Shown: positions 31,102 through 39,677 of the stretch, in pieces
Layout: each line of letters begins with the position of its first letter
Position numbering within the stretch: the first letter of the stretch is position 1
Source: Sphingobacteriales bacterium TSM_CSS
Lineage (GTDB): Bacteria > Bacteroidota > Bacteroidia > Chitinophagales > UBA2359
Reading direction: 5' to 3'
Length of the DNA stretch: 41,369 nt
Assembly (NCBI GenBank): GCA_002212985.1
Contig: NBMY01000051.1
Span: 1-41,369 of the forward strand
Translations under genes and position numbers: made by a program
Notes under the pieces: generated by a model
Told to the model about the DNA's origin: nothing
Database searches by the model: none
The model's input: only the letters and a program-made list of their open reading frames with translations

Positions 31102-32757
31102 ATGCTGCAAAAACTGTACGTAAAAAACTATGCGCTTATTGATGAACTGGAGCTTGCGCTCACAGACCACCTCAATATTATAACCGGCGAAACCGGGGCC
31201 GGTAAATCTATCATACTGGGCGCTTTGTCGCTCATTTTGGGGCAGCGGGTCAATACTGCAGCCATTAGCAACAATCAAGAAAAATGCGTCATAGAAGGCG
31301 TTTTTCTGGTTGCGCCCTACAACCTGAAACCATTTTTTGAAGAACAGGGGCTTGATTATGAGGAAGAAACCGTGCTTCGGCGCGAGGTTACGCCATCGGG
31401 TAAATCAAGGGCCTTTGTAAACGATACGCCGGTTACTTTAGATGTGTTACAAGCCCTCAGCGAGCAGTTGGTAAGTCTTCATGCACAACACCAAACCCTG
31501 CACCTGCACGATACCGGTTACCATTTGCACATTATTGACACGCTGGCCAACCATGCCCCGCTGCTGGCACAATATACAGAATTGTTTAAAAGCTACCGCA
31601 AAAACCAAAACCGCCTGCACGAACTGGAAACCAACTATGCCGCCGTGCAAAAGGAATTGGATTATACCCTGTTTCAGCTAAACGAACTGGAGGAAGCAAA
31701 GCTAACCGACCCCCGCGAGCAGGAAGCCCTGGAGCAGGAACTCAGCCGCCTCAACCATGCCGAAACCATAAAACAAGCGCTGATGCAAGGCATTTACGCC
31801 TTAGACGAACAGGAGGCATCCGTATTGCAGCAACTGCGCACCGTAAAAAACACACTTGCCGATGTTTCGCGCTATACACAGGCGCTGGAACCCCTGCTGG
31901 AACGCTTAGACAGCGTGAGCATTGAACTGCAAGACATCAGCAATGAACTGGGTTTGCTGGAAAGCGAAATTATGATGGACCCCGAAAGGGCGCAGGAAAT
32001 TAACGACCGCCTCAATATTATATACCGCCTGCAAAAAAAACACCGCCTCAACACCATTGCAGAACTGCTGCAACTGCAACAAACCCTGCAGGCGCAGGTA
32101 CAATCTGCCGAAAACTCTGACGAAGCCATAAAAGCCCTGAAAACCGAAATAGCCAAACAACACGCCGAACTACAGCATTTGTCGGGACAAATGTCGGTTA
32201 ACCGCAAAAAGCAGTTGCCGGTATTTGAACAACAAATCAACGGCCTGCTTGCCGAAGTGGGTATGCCCGGCGCTACGGTAAAAATGGCACATACCCAAAC
32301 TGCCCTTACCGCCAACGGCATTGACAACGTAGAAGTGATGTTTTCCGCCAACAAGGGGCTTCCGCCTGCCGAAATTCGCAAAGTGGCATCGGGCGGCGAG
32401 TTATCGAGGCTCATGCTGTGCATACAATCGCTCATGGCAGACAATACCGCCCTGCCTACCCTCATTTTCGACGAGATAGATACCGGCATATCGGGCGAGG
32501 TAGCCCTGAAAGTAGGTAAGGTAATGCAAAAATTAGCCCGCGGACACCAAGTTATCTGCATTACCCACCTGCCGCAAATTGCCAGCAAGGGCAATACCCA
32601 CTTTTTTGTATATAAACAGCAAAACGGCAACCGCACCCTTACCGGCATACGCCGCCTGCAACCCCAGGAGCGCGTGGTAGAAATTGCCAAAATGCTCAGC
32701 GGCGACCAACCGGGTCAAATGGCCATGGCCAACGCCAAAGAACTGCTGGAAGGGTAA
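31102..32757 (+). CDS. recN: DNA repair protein RecN
   Basis: A 551-aa SMC-like ATPase that helps in double-strand break repair. Walker A GETGAGKS at residues 29-36, coiled-coil arms from about 160 to 370 rich in Glu/Leu/Gln, the ABC signature ASGGELSRLMLCIQ and Walker B LIFDEIDTGISG near the C-terminus, then the D/H-loop region CITHLPQIAS. Length matches the family. Convergent with dnaJ; I see no clear terminator in the 123-bp gap. Confidence 0.96.
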   Translation: MLQKLYVKNYALIDELELALTDHLNIITGETGAGKSIILGALSLILGQRVNTAAISNNQEKCVIEGVFLVAPYNLKPFFEEQGLDYEEETVLRREVTPSGKSRAFVNDTPVTLDVLQALSEQLVSLHAQHQTLHLHDTGYHLHIIDTLANHAPLLAQYTELFKSYRKNQNRLHELETNYAAVQKELDYTLFQLNELEEAKLTDPREQEALEQELSRLNHAETIKQALMQGIYALDEQEASVLQQLRTVKNTLADVSRYTQALEPLLERLDSVSIELQDISNELGLLESEIMMDPERAQEINDRLNIIYRLQKKHRLNTIAELLQLQQTLQAQVQSAENSDEAIKALKTEIAKQHAELQHLSGQMSVNRKKQLPVFEQQINGLLAEVGMPGATVKMAHTQTALTANGIDNVEVMFSANKGLPPAEIRKVASGGELSRLMLCIQSLMADNTALPTLIFDEIDTGISGEVALKVGKVMQKLARGHQVICITHLPQIASKGNTHFFVYKQQNGNRTLTGIRRLQPQERVVEIAKMLSGDQPGQMAMANAKELLEG

Positions 32758-32880
32758 TTTTTACAATATTGCGCCGGTTGTTACAAAAACTTATTTCCTC
32801 TTTCTTAACAATTTCAATATTAAGATTTGATTTTTCGGCGCGGCAGCGGCTTATCTGGTTCCTTGCGGGGAGATATGGGG

Positions 32881-34017
32881 TTAGCTGTTAAAATAATCGC
32901 GCATTTTTTCAAAAAAACCCTTTTCCCCTTTTTCGGGGTTGGGTTGGAAATTGGGCGATTGCCGCAGTTGTTCCAGCAATTCTATTTCTTTTGCTGTAAG
33001 ATGTTGCGGAGTCCAGATATTTACTTCAATGAGTTGGTCGCCCCGGCCGTAGCCGTTTAACGATGGCAGCCCTTTTCCGTTTAGCCGGAAAATTTTACCC
33101 GATTGAGTGCCTGGGGGAATTTTTATTTTGGCTTTTCCCTTAAGAGTGGGCACTTCCATGTTGTTGTTTCCAATAGCTGCATCGGCAAAGCTAATGTAGA
33201 GGCTGTACACCACATCATTACCCTGCCTTTTGAGGTGTTCGTGCGGAATTTCTTCTATTGTAATAAGCAAATCGCCGGCCCCACCGCCCCGCTCACCCAT
33301 ATTGCCCTTGCTGCTCATAGACAACTGTACGTTTTCTGTAACGCCTGCCGGAATGTCTATGGTAATGGTTTCTTCGCCATATTGGCGGCCGGTTCCGCTA
33401 CAGGTGGCACACTTATTGGTAACTACGGTGCCCATTCCGTCGCAGTGGGGGCAGGTAACGGTGGTTTGCATTTGCCCCAAAAAGGTGTTGGTTACTTGCC
33501 TCACGCGGCCATGCCCGTGGCAGGTGCTGCAGGTTTTTACCCCGTCTTTGGTTTTTGCCCCCGAACCATGACACGTATTGCAGACAATGTATTTTTTAAC
33601 CTTAATGTTTTTTTGTGCGCCCTCGGCAATTTCTTCCAACGACAGTTTTACCTTTACTCTAAGGTTACTGCCTCTGCGCGAAGCCTGTCCGCCTCTTCCC
33701 CCTTGCCCTTGCGGGCCAAATATATCGCTGAAAATATCGCTGAAAGCCGAAAAAATATCGTCGGGGTTTGAAAAGCCGCCGCCCATATTTCCTTGCATAC
33801 CGCTATGTCCGAAGCGGTCGTATCGGGCGCGCTTATCGGGGTTGCCCAATACTTCGTAAGCCTCGGCAGCTTCTTTAAACATCTCTTCCGCCTCCTTATT
33901 ACCGGGGTTGCGGTCGGGATGGTATTTCATGGCTACTTTTCGGTAAGCCTTCTTAATTTCTTCGGCAGAGGCCGTTTTTTCTATTTCCAGTATTTCGTAG
34001 TAATCGCGCTTTTGCAT
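32881..34017 (-). CDS. dnaJ: Co-chaperone DnaJ
   Basis: A 378-aa type I J-protein stimulating DnaK ATPase. J-domain residues 4-70 with HPD at 33-35; Gly/Phe-rich linker (GHSGMQGNMGGGFSNPDDIF); four zinc-binding repeats CNTCHGSGA, CSTCHGHGR, CPHCDGMGT and CATCSGTGR; C-terminal substrate-binding domains. It is downstream of grpE on the same strand (126-bp gap), so a grpE-dnaJ operon is likely. dnaK is not in the window. Confidence 0.97.
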   Translation of the reverse strand: MQKRDYYEILEIEKTASAEEIKKAYRKVAMKYHPDRNPGNKEAEEMFKEAAEAYEVLGNPDKRARYDRFGHSGMQGNMGGGFSNPDDIFSAFSDIFSDIFGPQGQGGRGGQASRRGSNLRVKVKLSLEEIAEGAQKNIKVKKYIVCNTCHGSGAKTKDGVKTCSTCHGHGRVRQVTNTFLGQMQTTVTCPHCDGMGTVVTNKCATCSGTGRQYGEETITIDIPAGVTENVQLSMSSKGNMGERGGGAGDLLITIEEIPHEHLKRQGNDVVYSLYISFADAAIGNNNMEVPTLKGKAKIKIPPGTQSGKIFRLNGKGLPSLNGYGRGDQLIEVNIWTPQHLTAKEIELLEQLRQSPNFQPNPEKGEKGFFEKMRDYFNS

Positions 34018-34143
34018 AAAGGGGGCAACGGTTTGTATGCTTACATGAAGAAAGAAGGTTAAAGCTACTGTTATTTCTTTTTATGTATCGGCTTATGTTG
34101 GTAAATGGGGCAATAAAAGGGTTGGCAAGGGTGTTTTCGGGGT

Positions 34144-34701
34144 TTATTTACCTACCACAACCTTGGCATATCTAATAATTTTTTCGTGCAGGTAATACCC
34201 TTTCTCCACTTCATCTATTACCATTCCTTTTTTACTTTCATCGGGGGCAGGCACTTCGGCAATGGCTTCGTGTTTATCGGGGTCAAAAGGCTGCCCTACC
34301 GAAACCATGGGTTTCAGCCCTTTCATGGTTAGTTCGTGCTGTAGTTTATGTTGTATGAGTTCAAAGCCCTTTGCCTCGGCAGGCCAATTATCGCCACCGG
34401 CTTTAAAGGCGCGTTCAAAATCGTCTAAAACGGGCAGCAGGCGGGTAATTACTTCTTGCGATGCCGTTTTTACCAACTCGGCAAACTCGCGTTTGGTTCT
34501 GTGTCTGAAATTGTCAAACTCGGCAAACAACCGCAAATATTTATCCTGCAACTCTTTCAGTTCGGCAGTCAGTTTTTTAATTTCCTCCTGTGCAGGCACA
34601 TCAGGTTCTTCTGCAATAGGGTGTATGGTTTTTTCTACCGGCTCAATAATATCCTGTTCGGGTTGGTTTTCCAGTTCTACCGGCATTTCTTTTTCAGTCA
34701 T
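34144..34701 (-). CDS. grpE: Nucleotide exchange factor GrpE
   Basis: A 185-aa GrpE. The acidic N-terminus is followed by a long coiled coil (AQEEIKKLTAELKELQDKYLRLFAEFDNFRHRTKREF) and the beta-wing domain ending in KGYYLHEKIIRYAKVVVGK, the family signature. It promotes ADP release from DnaK. First gene of the grpE-dnaJ unit; two GACA-N3-TGTC dyads flank a candidate -7 box upstream. Confidence 0.96.
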   Translation of the reverse strand: MTEKEMPVELENQPEQDIIEPVEKTIHPIAEEPDVPAQEEIKKLTAELKELQDKYLRLFAEFDNFRHRTKREFAELVKTASQEVITRLLPVLDDFERAFKAGGDNWPAEAKGFELIQHKLQHELTMKGLKPMVSVGQPFDPDKHEAIAEVPAPDESKKGMVIDEVEKGYYLHEKIIRYAKVVVGK

Positions 34702-34781
34702 ATTAATGAAACATTATTTTCTTTTGATGAGATACAATATTCTTTTCCGGTGTGCAAACATCCTGCCATTATGGTTTTTCC

Positions 34782-34855
34782 GACATTATGTCGGGATTGA
34801 CAAATTTAAACCGTTGTATTGGGCATAATGTTGTGCAATTGTGGGACAAAATGTC
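34782..34855 (-). promoter_or_regulatory. Candidate grpE promoter with paired dyads
   Basis: GACA-TTA-TGTC at 34782-34792 (within a longer CCGACA/TGTCGG stem) and GACA-AAA-TGTC at 34845-34855; the starts are 63 bp apart, close to six helical turns. Between them, on the minus strand, is TAAATTTG (34801-34808), a full -7 match. No CIRCE element is present. Confidence 0.45.
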
Positions 34856-34858
34856 ATT

Positions 34859-35446
34859 TTAGTTGCCGGCTGCTGTATTTTCGGCATGTTGTTTATTTAC
34901 CCTTCTTCCCAGCTCATAATCGAGCCATTTAAGGGTAAGATTTTTACCTATAATAAGGTGGCGTTCATCGAGCAGAAAGGTGGCCGGTATTTGTTCTACG
35001 CCAAAAACCACAGGTGCCGGTGAGCCAAAACCTTTGTAATCGCAAACATGGTAGGGCCAGGCGAGGCGGTCTTGTTCTATGGCTGCTAACCAAGCGGCCT
35101 TATCAGTATCGAGCGAAATGCTGATAATGGTAAACCCTTTGGCAGTGCCAAAATCGGCATCCTTATACTTTTGGTAAATTTTTACCAGTTCGGGGTTTTG
35201 TTGCCGGCAAGGGCGGCACCACGAAGCCCAGAAATCGAGCAAAACTATTTTTTGCTGTTGCGTACACAGTTCTTTTGAACTGATGAGGTGCCCGTTTACA
35301 TCATACATGAGCAAATCGGGCGAGGAGGTGCCGTTGATGAGTTTGGTGGGTTTACCATTGCAACCCAAAAGACAAAGGGCAAAGCACACGCAAAACAGTG
35401 TAAAAAAGTGGTAACTGCGGGGCAATATGTGTTGTGTTTTTATCAT
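34859..35446 (-). CDS. TlpA-like thioredoxin-fold lipoprotein
   Basis: A 195-aa membrane-anchored thiol-disulfide protein. The signal peptide ends in the lipobox CLLGC (Cys29). The thioredoxin domain has active site WCRPC (Cys76, Cys79) in VLLDFWASWCRPCRQQNPEL, a long insertion typical of TlpA/ResA (FTIISISLDTDKAAWLAAI) and the cis-Pro loop VEQIPATFLLD. It probably reduces or redox-controls exported proteins. The start at 35446 gives the lipoprotein signal; a longer frame to 35503 lacks sense. It follows the LemA-like gene by 75 bp. Confidence 0.9.
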   Translation of the reverse strand: MIKTQHILPRSYHFFTLFCVCFALCLLGCNGKPTKLINGTSSPDLLMYDVNGHLISSKELCTQQQKIVLLDFWASWCRPCRQQNPELVKIYQKYKDADFGTAKGFTIISISLDTDKAAWLAAIEQDRLAWPYHVCDYKGFGSPAPVVFGVEQIPATFLLDERHLIIGKNLTLKWLDYELGRRVNKQHAENTAAGN

Positions 35447-35521
35447 GAATTGTAGTCCACCGGAAAGAGGGCGTTTAAACGGGGAAGTATGTGTTAGTAA
35501 CAACCGGTTTTACCCGGCGGT

Positions 35522-36022
35522 TTAGCTTTTTGGTATATGAAGGGGTGTTTTTTTGCGGTAGCCAAGGAGCCAGGCAAACCTGTTAAACGGAAACCGCCCA
35601 ATGGTGTGGTTAAAATCGGTGGCGGCAACGTTGTAGGGTTCTATTTCGGCGCTAAGTCTATGCAGCAGTTGTTGCCAATGTTGGTGCAGCTCTTCAAGTT
35701 GCGGGTTGTTGGGGGCTGTTTGCCGGCAGGCATGGTTGTAGAGCAACATCAACTCATTAAGCGTCTGGGTTTTTTTATCGTCGGTAAGTTTTCTGGAGGT
35801 GGTTTGCCACCTTAACTGGTTTAACCGCGTAAAAACTTCTTTATCTTCTCCTTCCAGCCGGCGCAGGGTTTCTATGGTTTTACCGGCCACATCAGACAGG
35901 TTGCCTACCAAACTGCTCAATTGGTTAAATGCCAGTTCTGCTTCCTGTTGTTTTCTGTACAGGGTGCGCTGCACGCCTATAATAATGGCGCTTATGGTGA
36001 GCAATACAATGAGGATAAGCAT
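35522..36022 (-). CDS. LemA-like membrane protein
   Basis: A 166-aa protein with one N-terminal TM segment (MLILIVLLTISAIIIGVQ) and a helical remainder. The ending YNVAATDFNHTIGRFPFNRFAWLLGY matches the LemA family signature (YN..V..FN..I..FP....A...G), and AFNQLSSLVGNLSDVAGKTIETL corresponds to the first helix. LemA proteins are of unknown function. The start at 36022 puts the TM segment at the N-terminus. It precedes the TlpA-like gene on the same strand. Confidence 0.78.
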   Translation of the reverse strand: MLILIVLLTISAIIIGVQRTLYRKQQEAELAFNQLSSLVGNLSDVAGKTIETLRRLEGEDKEVFTRLNQLRWQTTSRKLTDDKKTQTLNELMLLYNHACRQTAPNNPQLEELHQHWQQLLHRLSAEIEPYNVAATDFNHTIGRFPFNRFAWLLGYRKKTPLHIPKS

Positions 36023-36217
36023 GGTAAAAACAGCGTTATGGCAAATACATGTAAGAGGAGAACCGGGTAATGGTAATGGTAAAGAAAACCGCAAAAAGCA
36101 AGTTCATGGTGCAAAAAAGTAAAAACGTCCGTTTGGTTGTAGCCCTTATTTTGGGCTGCTGTAATAAAGTTGGCAGCCACGGCATAAACCTTTTTCGGGT
36201 GGCGGGTGCAGCTTGGG

Positions 36218-37255
36218 TTAACAAGCGTTTTCGTTGCTAAACGCTGCCGGTTCTGCATACGGGTGGGGCATTTCCAACCCGTCATAAGCGGCGGCAATTT
36301 GGTCAAGGGTGTTATAGAGTTCGGTTAAATCTTCCAGTGTTACCAACTGCGAGCGGTATGGTTTAATGTTTGGAAACCCCCTGAAATAGTTGGTATAATG
36401 GCGCCGCATTTCCAAAATTCCCAGTTTTTGGCCTTTCCATTCCACAGAGCGGCGCAGGTGTTCTTTGGCCGTGTTTACCCTTTGAAGCACCGAAGGAGGT
36501 GGCAGCAACATGCCGGTTTTAAGGTAATATTTTACCTCATTAAAAATCCATGGATATCCTATGGCTGCCCGGCCAATCATAATACCGTCAACACCGTAGC
36601 GGTTTTTCATTTCCAGTGCCTTTTGAGGCGAGTTTACATCGCCGTTGCCAAAAACCGGTATTTTTATGCGCGGGTTGTTTTTAACCTCGCCAATTAAAGT
36701 CCAGTCGGCATTGCCTTTATACATTTGGATTCGGGTGCGGCCATGAATGGAAATTGCTTTAATGCCAATATCCTGAAGCCTTTCTGCCACCTCTGCTATG
36801 TTTTTTGTTTTATCATCCCAGCCTAAGCGGGTTTTTACCGTTACCGGAAGCCGTGTGCTGTTTACCACCGCCTGCGTAAGTTTCACCATTTTGGGCACAT
36901 CTTGCAAAATACCCGCGCCGGCCATTTTGCAAACAACTTTCATGACCGGGCAGCCATAGTTAATATCGAGCAGGTTTGGATTGGCTCGCTCTACAATTTC
37001 GGCCGAAACGCTCATACTTTCCAAATCGCCCCCGAAAATCTGAATGCCAATTGGTCGTTCTTCTTCGTAAATATCCAGTTTTTTGAGGCTCTTATCCGCA
37101 TCGCGAACCAGCCCATCCGACGAAATAAATTCAGTGTACATTAAATCGGCACCGTTTTGCTTGCAAACTGCCCTGAAAGGCGGGTCGCTCACATCTTCCA
37201 TTGGCGCAAGCAACAACGGAAATTCACCCAATTCTATATTTTCAATTTTAACCAT
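36218..37255 (-). CDS. dusB: tRNA-dihydrouridine synthase B
   Basis: A 345-aa FMN-dependent enzyme reducing uridine to dihydrouridine in tRNA. TIM-barrel signatures: LLAPMEDVSDPPFRAVCKQNGADLMYTEFIS, LLDINYGCPVMKVVCKMAGAGIL with the catalytic Cys in GCP, VTVKTRLGW, ISIHGRTRIQMYKGNADW, FGNGDVNSPQKAL and GIMIGRAAIGYPWIF. The helical C-terminal domain has HYTNYFRGFPNIKPYRSQLV. Divergent from the CPBP protease gene. Confidence 0.95.
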   Translation of the reverse strand: MVKIENIELGEFPLLLAPMEDVSDPPFRAVCKQNGADLMYTEFISSDGLVRDADKSLKKLDIYEEERPIGIQIFGGDLESMSVSAEIVERANPNLLDINYGCPVMKVVCKMAGAGILQDVPKMVKLTQAVVNSTRLPVTVKTRLGWDDKTKNIAEVAERLQDIGIKAISIHGRTRIQMYKGNADWTLIGEVKNNPRIKIPVFGNGDVNSPQKALEMKNRYGVDGIMIGRAAIGYPWIFNEVKYYLKTGMLLPPPSVLQRVNTAKEHLRRSVEWKGQKLGILEMRRHYTNYFRGFPNIKPYRSQLVTLEDLTELYNTLDQIAAAYDGLEMPHPYAEPAAFSNENAC

Positions 37256-37378
37256 AAAACTGCAAAAAAACGCTTTTTCTCCTTTTTAATCAACTTTTAC
37301 ACGCTTAAAAACGCATTTACCGGCAATATTTCTGCTAAACTTACAAACAAGTTGTAAATTTACAAAAATTTGCGCTTT

Positions 37379-38326
37379 ATGGAAGCCATATTTGCCAATT
37401 TCAGAAACAAACCCTTTTTTGTGCAGTTGCTTTACCTGCTGCTGCTGTTGCTTTTTTGCTACAGCTTGTTCAGCATGGCCGAAGTGCTGCTGCTGCTGTT
37501 GGCTGGCTTTAGCCCTGCCGATATGAACAACCTGGTAACCAATATTGACCGGCAAAATATTGCGCTTCTTAAAATCCTGCAACTTATTACTACCATAGGT
37601 GTATTTCTGGTTCCGGCTTTGTTGTTTGCCCGGCTCAAAAACAACTCTGTTGCAGCCTATCTGCGTATGCAGGAGGGCATAACCTTTAAAACGGCTGCCC
37701 TTGCGGCAATGGTAACCGTTAGTGCGCTGCCGGTTATGGCCTTTGTTATGGAACAAAACCAGTCTTTATCTATGCCCGGCTTTTTAAAAGGGTTAGAATA
37801 TTGGATGCGCGAAATGGAAGACAGTGCCGAAAAACTTACCTATGCCTTTCTTGAAATGAATTCTCCCCTCCAACTCTTCATTAACCTGCTCTTGATTGCC
37901 CTGCTGCCGGCCTTGGGCGAAGAACTGTTGTTCAGGGGGTGCTTGCAGCAATTGCTTACCGAGTGGACCCAAAAACCCCATAAAGCCATTTTTATTACCG
38001 CCGCATTGTTCAGCGCCATACATTTTCAGTTTTTCGGGTTTGTACCGCGCATGCTTATAGGCGTTTTTCTGGGTTATCTTTTTTATTGGAGCGGTAATTT
38101 GTGGTATGCCGTTTTGGGGCATTTTATAAACAATGCCCTGCAAGTGGTGGTGTACTACTTTACCCAAACCGATATTGCTTCTTCTGAACTGAAACCGGTT
38201 GAAGCGCTGCCAGCATCAAGTGTATTATTTGGAACGGCTGTTTTTGGCGCAACCCTTTACCTTTTTTACAAAAATTGCCACCCCCAATTGCCCAATACCG
38301 GCAAAGAGCATACTATTGCCGGATAA
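37379..38326 (+). CDS. CPBP family intramembrane metalloprotease
   Basis: A 315-aa multi-TM protein of the CAAX-protease/bacteriocin-processing (Abi) family. The motifs sit in membrane helices: EELLFRG (E181, E182, R186), FSAIHFQFFG (His215) and LGHFINNALQ (His248, Asn252). About eight hydrophobic helices, the second very leucine-rich. The ATG at 37379 is preceded by three TTACAA/TTGTAA units. Substrate unknown. Confidence 0.9.
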   Translation: MEAIFANFRNKPFFVQLLYLLLLLLFCYSLFSMAEVLLLLLAGFSPADMNNLVTNIDRQNIALLKILQLITTIGVFLVPALLFARLKNNSVAAYLRMQEGITFKTAALAAMVTVSALPVMAFVMEQNQSLSMPGFLKGLEYWMREMEDSAEKLTYAFLEMNSPLQLFINLLLIALLPALGEELLFRGCLQQLLTEWTQKPHKAIFITAALFSAIHFQFFGFVPRMLIGVFLGYLFYWSGNLWYAVLGHFINNALQVVVYYFTQTDIASSELKPVEALPASSVLFGTAVFGATLYLFYKNCHPQLPNTGKEHTIAG

Positions 38327-38567
38327 ACAAACTTTTTTACCAAAGAATTTGCTTTTTTTGTGCCCGATAATTTTTCCACTTTGGACACAAAACAACAGGC
38401 TTTAGACCGAACACATAGTGCTTGAAACAATACCCTAAAACCCCGACAGATTTATTACTTGCATTGGAACATACTTATTGTTGACAAAAAGTATCTGCAA
38501 CTTCCTTCCAAACAATAAGGTTTATTGTCTGAAATTTTCTGTCCAAAGTCCAAATTTTTATATCCCG

Positions 38568-38774
38568 ATGGAAAAAAACTGGGTAAAAATTTACAGTACC
38601 ACCAACAGCTATTTGGCCGAAATATTAAAAAACGTATTGCTTACACATGGTATAGAGTGTGTACTTATCAACAAACAAGACTCCTCTTACTTAGTGTTTG
38701 GCGAAGCAGAACTATATACCCACATTAACAAAGCCGAAAAGGCTTTACAAATTATTGAGGAAGAAAACGTATGA
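38568..38774 (+). CDS. DUF2007 family protein
   Basis: A 68-aa protein: MEKNWVKIYSTTNSYLAEIL, then LLTHGIECVLINKQDSSY and a terminal KAEKALQIIEEENV. The pattern (bypass of membrane separation, beta-alpha-beta, KA..II.) fits DUF2007, annotated elsewhere as a putative signal-transducing protein. The start at 38568 is chosen because upstream residues are unlike the family. It overlaps cdsA by 4 bp (ATGA). Confidence 0.82.
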   Translation: MEKNWVKIYSTTNSYLAEILKNVLLTHGIECVLINKQDSSYLVFGEAELYTHINKAEKALQIIEEENV

Positions 38775-39613
38775 GTTCACTGGGTACCCGCGTTGTAACT
38801 GCCATGGTGCTGGCCGCAGTTGCTTTTACCTGCTTATTTACCAGCCATTATTTGCTGCTGCTCTTGCTTTTGGCGTTTACCGCGGGCGGAATTTGGGAGT
38901 TTGTTACGCTTGTGCATTTATACCCGGGAGTAGTGCCCCAAAACCCCTTGTCCGATAAATTATTGACCACCGCAACGGGTGTGGTGGTTTACCTGTTGGT
39001 ATCGGGTATTCTGCTGGGATTGGTTGCAACGGTTGCATGGGTGGCACTTATGCCCCTGCTGCTGCTGCTGGGCATACGCGAAATGTATGTGCATCCGCAT
39101 GGCTTGTTTTTGCGTTTTTGTTTGCTGGTAAGCGGCATTTTATACATAGCCCTGCCCTTGTCCATGGTAAATGCCATTGCACATTATAACGGCACCTACC
39201 AACCCTGGCTGGTATTGGGTGTGTTCTTTCTAATTTGGGCAAATGATACCGGCGCCTATTTTGCCGGCCGGTTTTTAGGCAAAACGCCTTTGTTTAAAAG
39301 CATTTCGCCAAAAAAAACATGGGAAGGCAGCGCCGGTGGGTTGCTTCTTACCATGGCAGTTGCTTTTGCGGCTGCGCGGTTGCTGCCTCAAATCTCTTTA
39401 CCTGCCTGGCTGGGCATTGCCTTTTTTTCGGTAACCATAGGCACCTGGGGCGATTTGGCAGAATCAATGCTTAAAAGAAATGTAGGCGTAAAAGATTCGG
39501 GCAATATTTTACCCGGCCACGGAGGTGTTTTAGACCGGCTCGATGCTGTTTTCTTTGTTATTCCATTTGTTTGGGCATGGTTGCAACTTGCACAAAAAGG
39601 TTGGCTGGGTTAA
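38771..39613 (+). CDS. cdsA: Phosphatidate cytidylyltransferase
   Basis: A 280-aa integral membrane enzyme making CDP-diacylglycerol from CTP and phosphatidate, the entry to phospholipid synthesis. About eight TM helices; the cytosolic signature is present: WANDTGAYFAGRFLGKTPLFKSISPKKTWEGS and, near the end, VKDSGNILPGHGGVLDRLDAV. Translationally coupled to the DUF2007 gene through an ATGA overlap. It ends at a bidirectional terminator. Confidence 0.96.
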   Translation: MSSLGTRVVTAMVLAAVAFTCLFTSHYLLLLLLLAFTAGGIWEFVTLVHLYPGVVPQNPLSDKLLTTATGVVVYLLVSGILLGLVATVAWVALMPLLLLLGIREMYVHPHGLFLRFCLLVSGILYIALPLSMVNAIAHYNGTYQPWLVLGVFFLIWANDTGAYFAGRFLGKTPLFKSISPKKTWEGSAGGLLLTMAVAFAAARLLPQISLPAWLGIAFFSVTIGTWGDLAESMLKRNVGVKDSGNILPGHGGVLDRLDAVFFVIPFVWAWLQLAQKGWLG

Positions 39614-39623
39614 ACATAAATAA

Positions 39624-39655
39624 AAAAACGGGGCTGCGAATACAACCCCGTTTTT
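39624..39655. terminator. Bidirectional intrinsic terminator
   Basis: A perfect 10-bp stem (AAAAACGGGG at 39624-39633 with CCCCGTTTTT at 39646-39655) and a 12-nt loop. A or T runs flank both arms, serving convergent cdsA and the T9SS protein gene. Confidence 0.92.
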
Positions 39656-39677
39656 GCTTTCTAAACCGGATTTAAAA

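Noticed and set aside
34780..34794. Terminator of the TlpA-like gene
   Set aside because: The stem CCGACA/TGTCGG is followed by A, not T, on the minus strand; treated as a possible operator instead.
35992..36306. Minus-strand frames between dusB and the LemA-like gene, including one with a short hydrophobic peptide
   Set aside because: They overlap the ends of two well-supported genes, have odd composition (many His/Tyr/Cys) and no conserved pattern.
37430..37505. CTG-rich microsatellite-like stretch
   Set aside because: Explained by leucine codons of transmembrane helices in the CPBP protease.
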